Source: an uncultured Porphyromonadaceae bacterium
Lineage (GTDB): Bacteria > Bacteroidota > Bacteroidia > Bacteroidales > Muribaculaceae
Length of the DNA: 6,166 nucleotides
Direction: 5' to 3'
Assembly: GCA_900551515.1 (NCBI GenBank)
Contig: URWH01000118.1
Coordinates: forward strand, 1-6,166
Below, in pieces: positions 1 to 4,867 of this stretch. A program made the translations under genes and the position numbers. The notes beneath the pieces are model-generated. The model was not told the DNA's origin. It was given only the letters and a program-made list of their open reading frames with translations, and did no database searches. Position 1 is the first letter of the stretch. Every line of letters starts with the position of its first letter.

Positions 1-1
1 G

Positions 2-1051
2 GCGGTCCGCATCCGTGATGCGGTCGAGGAAGCCAAGAGCAGTGCGGATACCAAAGCGAGAGAGATTATCGCGGCTGCCATTCAGAGAAATGCGGCCGAT
101 ACCGTATCAGAGACCACGGTTTCCGTCGTGGCTCTTCCGAATGAAGAGATGAAGGGACGCATCATTGGTCGTGAAGGCAGAAATATCCGTGCCATCGAAA
201 CGCTGACCGGCGTCGATCTCATCATTGATGATACTCCGGAAGCTGTCATCCTGTCGTGCTTTGATCCGGTCCGCCGCGAAGTCGCGCGTCTTGCACTGGA
301 AAGTCTTGTCAAGGATGGCCGCATCCATCCGGCCCGCATCGAGGAAGTGGTTGCTAAAGTGCGCCGTCAGGTTGAGGAAGAAATCATCGAAACCGGCAAA
401 CGCACCACCATCGACCTCGGCATCCATGGGCTGCACCCCGAACTCGTCCGCCTTGTGGGCAAGATGAAATACCGCTCCAGCTACGGTCAGAACCTGCTCC
501 AGCACTCACGCGAGACGGCCAACCTCTGCGCCGTCATGGCATCGGAGCTTGGCCTCAACCCCAAGAAAGCCCGTCGCGCCGGCCTGCTCCACGATATAGG
601 CAAAGTGCCCGACGAAGAGCCCGAACTGCCGCACGCACTGCTGGGCATGAAACTCGCCGAGAAATACAAAGAGAAACCCGAAATATGCAACGCCATCGGC
701 GCGCACCACGATGAAATCGAGATGACATCGCTCCTCGCCCCGATCGTGCAGGTGTGCGACGCCATCTCCGGCGCCCGCCCCGGTGCACGCCGCGAAATGG
801 TTGAAGCCTATATCAAACGTCTCAACGACCTCGAGCAGCTTGCCCTTTCATATCCCGGCGTCATCAAGACCTACGCCATCCAGGCCGGCCGCGAACTCCG
901 TGTGATTGTGGGTGCCGACAAGATCGACGACGTCGAAACCGAAAAGCTCTCGGCCGAGATAGCCAAACGCATCCAGGACGAGATGACCTATCCGGGACAG
1001 GTAAAGATCACCGTTATCCGCGAGACACGTTCAGTGAGCTTCGCAAAATAA
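2..1051 (+). CDS. rny: Ribonuclease Y, 5'-truncated by window edge
   Basis: RNase Y is a membrane-anchored endoribonuclease that starts mRNA decay and processing in many bacteria. The frame is open from base 2, giving 349 residues. Family members are about 510-530 aa, so the N-terminal membrane anchor and most of the coiled coil lie upstream. Visible in order: the end of the charged helical region (residues 1-40); a KH RNA-binding domain with its GxxG loop as GREG (residues 56-59) followed by RNIRAIE; and an HD hydrolase domain with ligand candidates H168 (QHSRE), H197-D198 (LLHDIGK), H235-H236 (AHHDE) and D253 ([11 protein letters not shown]). The C-terminus ([12 protein letters not shown]) is typical of the family. 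An in-frame GTG at 128 could be mistaken for a start, but conserved RNase Y sequence continues upstream of it. The catalytic part looks intact. The next gene, a RicT homologue, starts 22 nt after the stop, so co-transcription is likely. Confidence 0.97.
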   Translation, partial: AVRIRDAVEEAKSSADTKAREIIAAAIQRNAADTVSETTVSVVALPNEEMKGRIIGREGRNIRAIETLTGVDLIIDDTPEAVILSCFDPVRREVARLALESLVKDGRIHPARIEEVVAKVRRQVEEEIIETGKRTTIDLGIHGLHPELVRLVGKMKYRSSYGQNLLQHSRETANLCAVMASELGLNPKKARRAGLLHDIGKVPDEEPELPHALLGMKLAEKYKEKPEICNAIGAHHDEIEMTSLLAPIVQVCDAISGARPGARREMVEAYIKRLNDLEQLALSYPGVIKTYAIQAGRELRVIVGADKIDDVETEKLSAEIAKRIQDEMTYPGQVKITVIRETRSVSFAK

Positions 1052-1067
1052 ATCCACTGATTTTGCG
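1042..1067 (+). promoter_or_regulatory. Inverted repeat (RNA hairpin) at rny-ricT junction
   Basis: CGCAAAAT at 1042-1049 is perfectly complementary to ATTTTGCG at 1060-1067, giving an 8-bp stem with a 10-nt loop. The 5' arm includes the last two rny sense codons and the first base of its TAA stop. The 3' arm ends 5 nt before the ricT ATG, so the structure would cover the ribosome landing zone. It is AU-rich with no U tract after it, so it does not look like an intrinsic terminator. A role in translation control, or as an mRNA cleavage or stability element between the two genes, is inference only. Confidence 0.45.
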
Positions 1068-1072
1068 CAACT

Positions 1073-2494
1073 ATGACTAACGATAACGAAACGCCCGGCG
1101 AAGAAAAACGCAAAGCCGACTCCGAGGCCTCCGGTTCCGCATCATCATGCGGCGCAGGCACCCGGCGTGAGGCCCGCAGCTATGCTCCGCCGCGCGGCAA
1201 ACTGTTCTGCTACGACTGGCTGGCCGACATTCCCGGCGCCAAGACAGCCTGCGGCATCGTCGAAGTGCAGTTTAAAAACACCCGCAAGGGATTCTTCCGC
1301 AATTCGTTGCACCTTCCGCTCGCAATCGGCGACCTCGTGGCCGTCGAAGCCGCGCCCGGTCACGACATCGGACAGGTGACGCTCACCGGTCCGCTTGTGG
1401 TGCGCCAGATGAAACGGTCGAATCTCAAGCACGACGCCGAAATCAAACGCGTGCTCCGCAAAGCCAAACCCTCCGACCTCGAGCGCTTTGAAGAGGCCAA
1501 AGCCAAAGAAAACGACACCATGATCCGCGCCCGTAAGATAGCCGAAGATCTCAAACTCAACATGAAGATCGGCGATGTAGAATATCAAGGCGACGGCAAC
1601 AAGGCGATATTCTATTACATAGCCGACGAGCGCGTCGACTTCCGCCAGCTCATCAAAGTGCTTGCCGATGCTTTCAAGGTGCGCATAGAGATGAAACAGA
1701 TCGGCGCCCGCCAGGAAGCGGGACGCATCGGCGGCATCGGCCCCTGCGGCCGCGCCCTATGCTGCGCCAGCTGGATGACCAACTTCGTGTCGGTAGGCAC
1801 CGCCTCGGCGCGTTTCCAGGACATCTCGCTCAATCCGCAAAAGCTCGCCGGCCAGTGTGCCAAGCTCAAATGCTGCCTCAACTTCGAGGTCGACGCCTAT
1901 GTGGAGGCCCTCAAGCGGCTTCCGGGCAAAGAAATACGCCTCGAAACGGCCGACAGCACATGGTATCATTTCAAATACGACGTGTTCAACCGGCTCGTCA
2001 CCTACAGCACCGACAAGAACATACCCGCCAACCTCACCACCATACCCGCCGACCGCGCTTTTGAAGTGATAGCCCTCAACAAAGAAGGCGAAAAGCCCCT
2101 CTCGCTGCTGGCCGAAAGCGATCAGGCACAGGATAAGAAAACCTATGCCGACCTCCTCGATCAGGACAACATATCGCGCTTCGACAGCAAAAAAAAGAAA
2201 AAGCGCAAAAAGCCGAAATCATCGGCCTCTCAGGCACCCGCCGCGACAGAAGGCGACGCCCCGGCCGCCGCGCAGGCTCAGACGGCACCGGCAGAGCAGG
2301 GCGCCCCGCAGGAAAAGCGCCGTGCAGCCGAAGGCGACCGTCAGCGCCGCGACAACCGCCGCGACAACCGCCGTCGTCAGCCCCGCGGTAAAGAGCGCGG
2401 CGACAGCGCAAACGGCGGTAACAATGGTGGTAACAATGGTGGTAATAGCGGCGGCAACAACGGCGGCAACAATGCCCCGACAGCGGATGAATAA
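1073..2494 (+). CDS. ricT: RicT-like PSP1-domain protein with basic repeat tail
   Basis: This 473-aa protein belongs to the PSP1 C-terminal domain family (B. subtilis RicT/YaaT). In B. subtilis RicT joins RicA and RicF in the Fe-S-containing Y-complex, which directs RNase Y to certain mRNAs. Residues 1-40 are hydrophilic and probably disordered. The conserved core runs from about 42 (KLFCYDWLADIPGA) to about 340. Its signature cysteines are C225, C230 and C231 (GGIGPCGRALCC) and C262, C267 and C268 (GQCAKLKCC), arranged as in RicT proteins that bind [4Fe-4S] clusters. Residues about 370-473 form a tail far longer than in the roughly 275-aa Bacillus protein: a lysine run (373-380), an Ala/Pro/Gln stretch, RRDN repeats (425-435) and GGNN repeats (448-467). 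The start at 1073 lacks a Shine-Dalgarno sequence, as is normal in Bacteroidota. rny ends 22 nt upstream and gldH starts 2 nt downstream. Family assignment is firm; the partnership with RNase Y here is inferred from homology and adjacency. Confidence 0.9.
   Translation: MTNDNETPGEEKRKADSEASGSASSCGAGTRREARSYAPPRGKLFCYDWLADIPGAKTACGIVEVQFKNTRKGFFRNSLHLPLAIGDLVAVEAAPGHDIGQVTLTGPLVVRQMKRSNLKHDAEIKRVLRKAKPSDLERFEEAKAKENDTMIRARKIAEDLKLNMKIGDVEYQGDGNKAIFYYIADERVDFRQLIKVLADAFKVRIEMKQIGARQEAGRIGGIGPCGRALCCASWMTNFVSVGTASARFQDISLNPQKLAGQCAKLKCCLNFEVDAYVEALKRLPGKEIRLETADSTWYHFKYDVFNRLVTYSTDKNIPANLTTIPADRAFEVIALNKEGEKPLSLLAESDQAQDKKTYADLLDQDNISRFDSKKKKKRKKPKSSASQAPAATEGDAPAAAQAQTAPAEQGAPQEKRRAAEGDRQRRDNRRDNRRRQPRGKERGDSANGGNNGGNNGGNSGGNNGGNNAPTADE
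2189..2212 (+). other. Poly-lysine A-rich tract with slippery heptamer
   Basis: Eight A's (2189-2196) lie at the start of codons for KKKKKRKK (residues 373-380). At 2191-2197 the sequence A AAA AAG falls in the phase needed for -1 slippage, the same heptamer used in E. coli dnaX. A ribosome slipping here would stop at TAA 2389-2391, replacing the repeat tail with about 64 other residues. I see no clear Shine-Dalgarno-like stimulator upstream and have not established a downstream stimulatory structure. The lysine run itself is enough to explain the tract, so programmed frameshifting is only a possibility. Confidence 0.4.
2345..2368 (+). repeat. 12-bp tandem repeat (RRDN) in ricT
   Basis: CGCCGCGACAAC occurs twice in direct succession (2345-2356 and 2357-2368) and is followed by a third, decayed start (CGCCGTCGT). 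It encodes RRDN-RRDN-RRR in the basic tail of the RicT-like protein. The copies are identical, which suggests recent duplication by slippage. Arg-rich repeats of this kind often bind RNA non-specifically; that role is inferred here. Confidence 0.8.
2414..2473 (+). repeat. 12-bp tandem repeat (GGNN) in ricT, 5 copies
   Basis: Five consecutive 12-bp units of the form GGY GGY AAY AAY encode GGNN five times, with one N-to-S change in unit three (residues 448-467), just before the RicT C-terminus. Units 1-3 use mostly GGT and units 4-5 use GGC, with mixed AAC/AAT, so the repeat has diverged at synonymous sites while keeping the amino acids. This fits selection on the protein sequence. Because the unit is a multiple of three, copy-number changes would not disrupt the frame. 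Confidence 0.85.
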
Positions 2495-2496
2495 AG

Positions 2497-2973
2497 ATGA
2501 GTAAGACGCTGAGATTCATATTGCTTATATGCGTCGTGACACTCGCCGTTCTTGCGGGCGCATGCACCAATCCGGCCGACAGCTTCGGCCGCTTCGAGCA
2601 GCTCCCCGCCGGCGGCTGGGCCTACGGCGACACTATAGCCATCACCACCGACAGCCTATCGTCGACAGGCAAGCGGCTTTCAGTCGCTGTGCGCCACAAC
2701 GACGACTTCCCTTACCGTAACCTGTGGATTGAGGTGAGCGGCAGCGATGCTTCGGGCAAAATGATCCGTGACACCGTCGACATCATGATGTCCGACAGCT
2801 ACGGCCGCTGGCTTGGCAAAGGCATAGGCGATTCCTATCAGTGCTCCGCGCCGATCGACGGCATCGTGAACATTGCCGGGGCGGCAACCGTTAAACTAAG
2901 ACATGTGATGCGTGTCGACACTGTGCCTGGTCTTGAGCAGATCGGTATCATAATCGAAAGCGAAAAGCCCTGA
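2497..2973 (+). CDS. gldH: GldH-family lipoprotein
   Basis: The 158-aa product starts with a signal peptide: positive MSKTLR, a hydrophobic core (about residues 7-19) and a lipobox-like AGAC with C23 as the lipidated cysteine. No acidic run follows C23, so the Bacteroidota surface-export signal is not evident and a periplasm-facing location is more likely. The mature part matches GldH: the central motif around NDDFPYRNLWIEV (residues 69-81) and the C-terminal segment with LRHVMRVDTVPGLEQIGIIIE. In Flavobacterium GldH is a lipoprotein needed for gliding and linked to type IX secretion. Its role in non-gliding Bacteroidales is unclear. The ATG lies 2 nt after the ricT stop (TAAAGATGAG), so the genes are almost certainly co-transcribed and probably translationally coupled. 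Length is normal for the family. No other gld or por gene is in the window. Confidence 0.88.
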   Translation: MSKTLRFILLICVVTLAVLAGACTNPADSFGRFEQLPAGGWAYGDTIAITTDSLSSTGKRLSVAVRHNDDFPYRNLWIEVSGSDASGKMIRDTVDIMMSDSYGRWLGKGIGDSYQCSAPIDGIVNIAGAATVKLRHVMRVDTVPGLEQIGIIIESEKP

Positions 2974-3056
2974 GCCCCGGCTGACAGACCGGCGCTGCGG
3001 CGGCAAGCATCCTGATCGCCGGACACCCCGGCCTCATGACCAAACAACATCGAGAT
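2974..3056 (+). other. GC-rich intergenic gap with alternative stem-loops
   Basis: This is the largest gap between genes here, 83 nt if the HAD gene starts at 3057. CCGGCG (2989-2994) can pair with CGCCGG (3017-3022), or GCCGG (3018-3022) can pair with CCGGC (3028-3032) around a 5-nt loop. The two stems share bases and exclude each other. No U tract follows, and I see no Bacteroidota-type promoter (TAnnTTTG). It may be a weak boundary between two transcripts or just GC-rich spacer. Confidence 0.3.
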
Positions 3057-3704
3057 ATGCAGACGCGACAATTCGACAGCCTTATATTCGACATGGACGG
3101 CACCCTGTGGGATGCCGTCGACACCTATTGCGACATCTGGAACGAAACCTACCGCCGCATGGGTGTCGACGCTACGGTCACCCGTCGGGAGCTTCTCGAA
3201 TGTATGGGCCTGCCCATCGAAGCCATCATGGAGCGGATAACTCCAGCCGGGATCGACCGCCGCCGGTTTGCCACCGTGCTCAGCCGGGTCGACGCCGAGA
3301 TGATGCCCGTAAGAGGCGGACGCCTCTACAAAGGAGTCGCCGAACTGATCCCGCAGCTCGCACGCAGCTACAGCCTTATGATGGTGAGCAACTGCGGCGA
3401 ACACGGACTCGACTATTTTCTAGGTTACACCGGCCTGCGCCCGTATTTCACCGACACGCTCACTCACGGCCAGACAGGGCTCGACAAAGAAGGCAACATC
3501 GCCCGGCTCATCGCCCGCCACGGCCTGAAGGCTCCCGTGTATATCGGCGACACCGATGGCGACTGCCGCAGCGCCCATGCCGCGGGAGTGCCCATGATGC
3601 ATGTCACATATGGCTTCGGCCGATGTGACGATGCCGAATTCTCCGCCGACTCGTTTGCCGATGTGGCGCGCTTTTTTCTCTCTGACAAAACTTTACAAAA
3701 ATGA
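3057..3704 (+). CDS. HAD-family phosphatase, phosphoglycolate phosphatase-like
   Basis: This 215-aa haloacid dehalogenase-superfamily hydrolase probably removes phosphate from a small cytosolic metabolite. All four catalytic motifs are present: I, FDMDGTLWD with nucleophile D12 and general acid D14; II, VSN with S111; III, K144 (TGLDKEGN); IV, GDTDGD with D165 and D169. The segment between motifs I and II (about 18-85) is a helical C1 cap of the type found in Gph, PpaX and beta-phosphoglucomutase-like enzymes. Motifs do not fix the substrate, so no symbol is given. I chose ATG 3057 because its leader is A-rich (AACATCGAGAT) and it places motif I at the usual distance from the N-terminus. ATG 3036, in frame and 7 codons upstream, is possible but follows a GC-rich hairpin. 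The stop overlaps the next start in ATGA (3701-3704). Confidence 0.9.
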   Translation: MQTRQFDSLIFDMDGTLWDAVDTYCDIWNETYRRMGVDATVTRRELLECMGLPIEAIMERITPAGIDRRRFATVLSRVDAEMMPVRGGRLYKGVAELIPQLARSYSLMMVSNCGEHGLDYFLGYTGLRPYFTDTLTHGQTGLDKEGNIARLIARHGLKAPVYIGDTDGDCRSAHAAGVPMMHVTYGFGRCDDAEFSADSFADVARFFLSDKTLQK

Positions 3705-4867
3705 AACGTTTAGTCCTGCTCGAACAATCCGAATTTGAAACACGCCTTAAGAAAGTGCGTGAGCAAATGCATGATGCCGACGCGTTGCTGATCACCGACA
3801 ACGCCAATATCTATTACCTCACCGGACGTGTGTTTGCCGGATATATCTATTTGCCACTCAGTGGCATGCCGCTGATGTTTGTGCGCAGGCCCGCTGGCCT
3901 TGAAGGCGAAGGCGTAGTTTATGTGCGAAAACCCGAACAGATCGTCGAAACGCCCGGCTTCAGCATGCCGGCCTCAATAGGAATGGAACTCGATGTCACC
4001 TCCTACAGCGACATCCAGCGCCTCAGCCGCATATTCGCCGGCGCCCGCATTGTCAATGCCTCGCCGATGCTCATGGCCTCCCGTGCCGTCAAAACGCCGT
4101 GCGAGATCGATAAGATAACCGCTTCCGGCGTGAAGCAGGAGCGCGTCTACCGGCGCATGCCACACCTCTATCAGGAGGGCATGACCGATCTCGAGCTGCA
4201 GGTGGAGATTGAGCGCGTGTCGCGCCTCGAGGGCTGTCTCGGGCAATTCCGCATCAGCGGCAACACCATGGAACTTTTCATGGGCAACATTCTCGTGGGC
4301 GAAAATGCCGACACCCCGACGCCCTACGATTTCGCCATGGGTGGCGAAGGTCTTGATCCGTCGCTGCCTGTCGGCGCCAACGGCTCCATCATCAAGTCCT
4401 CCGACAGCGTGATGGTCGACGCCAACGGCAACTACACCGGATATATGACCGACATGACGCGCACTTTCGCCGTAGAAAAGCTGGCTCCACTCGCGCTCAA
4501 AGCCCATCGGTGCTCCATCGACATCTGCCATGCCGTAGCAGCCGCCGGAGTCCCCGGCACCGAGGCCCGCACGCTTTATGAACTTGCCGAACGCATGGCC
4601 CGCGAAGCCGGACTGCACGATTATTTCATGGGCCACCGCCAGAAAGCCGGATTCGTAGGGCATGGCGTGGGCATCGAAATCAACGAGCGTCCGGTGCTGG
4701 CGCCCCGCAGCCGCGACATCCTTGCCGAAGGCAATGTGGTGGCCGTCGAACCTAAATTTGTCATTCCCGGCACCGGTGCCGTCGGAATTGAGAACACCTA
4801 TGTTGTTGAGGCTGGCGGAATGCGCTGCCTAACCAACGCCCCTGAAGAAATCACATTTTTTGAATGA
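3701..4867 (+). CDS. M24-family metallopeptidase (Xaa-Pro peptidase-like)
   Basis: This 388-aa protein has the aminopeptidase P/prolidase/creatinase layout: an N-terminal creatinase-like domain (about 10-125, with ITDNANIYYLTG) and a C-terminal pita-bread catalytic domain (about 135-385). All five dinuclear metal ligands are visible: D240 (VMVDANG), D251 (TDMTRTF), H321 (GHGVGIE), E350 (AVEPKF) and E364 (GIENTY). Two other histidines important in E. coli aminopeptidase P (His243 and His361) seem replaced, by about K232 in ANGSIIK and by N328, seven residues after H321. This appears to be a subfamily trait, so proline-specific cleavage is unproven; dipeptidase or non-peptidase activity is possible. 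No signal peptide is seen, so it is probably cytosolic. It overlaps the upstream HAD gene by 4 nt and the downstream cca by 4 nt, which implies coupled translation. The A-rich leader TTTACAAAA before ATG 3701 supports the start. Confidence 0.9.
   Translation: MKRLVLLEQSEFETRLKKVREQMHDADALLITDNANIYYLTGRVFAGYIYLPLSGMPLMFVRRPAGLEGEGVVYVRKPEQIVETPGFSMPASIGMELDVTSYSDIQRLSRIFAGARIVNASPMLMASRAVKTPCEIDKITASGVKQERVYRRMPHLYQEGMTDLELQVEIERVSRLEGCLGQFRISGNTMELFMGNILVGENADTPTPYDFAMGGEGLDPSLPVGANGSIIKSSDSVMVDANGNYTGYMTDMTRTFAVEKLAPLALKAHRCSIDICHAVAAAGVPGTEARTLYELAERMAREAGLHDYFMGHRQKAGFVGHGVGIEINERPVLAPRSRDILAEGNVVAVEPKFVIPGTGAVGIENTYVVEAGGMRCLTNAPEEITFFE

Noticed and set aside
1..430. Apparent codon-use shift: the first ~400 bases use more GCG, GCT and CGT, later rny more GCC and CGC.
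   Set aside because: The shift is gradual, lies inside a single intact and strongly conserved gene, and was judged by eye. It is not enough to claim recombination or transfer.
1050..1072. TGATTTTG before ricT as a Bacteroides -7 promoter (TAnnTTTG).
   Set aside because: It misses the conserved A, has no TTTG element at the -33 position, and would start transcription at or beyond the ricT ATG. The bases are better explained as the 3' arm of the inverted repeat.
2145..2504. A 119-codon +1-frame open reading frame overlapping the ricT tail.
   Set aside because: Its Arg/Pro/Ala/Thr-rich product follows from the repetitive tail read out of frame, and it has no independent start context. It would matter only if +1 slippage at the lysine tract were shown.
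3669..3700. T-rich stretch TTTTTTCTCTCT near the end of the HAD gene as a terminator U tract.
   Set aside because: It is within the coding region, encodes the HAD C-terminus, has no GC stem directly before it, and the next gene overlaps by 4 nt, so termination here would make little sense.
3974..4663. A 229-codon minus-strand open frame opposite the M24 gene.
   Set aside because: The plus-strand frame carries all five M24 metal ligands. The minus-strand product is compositionally a shadow with no recognisable motif.
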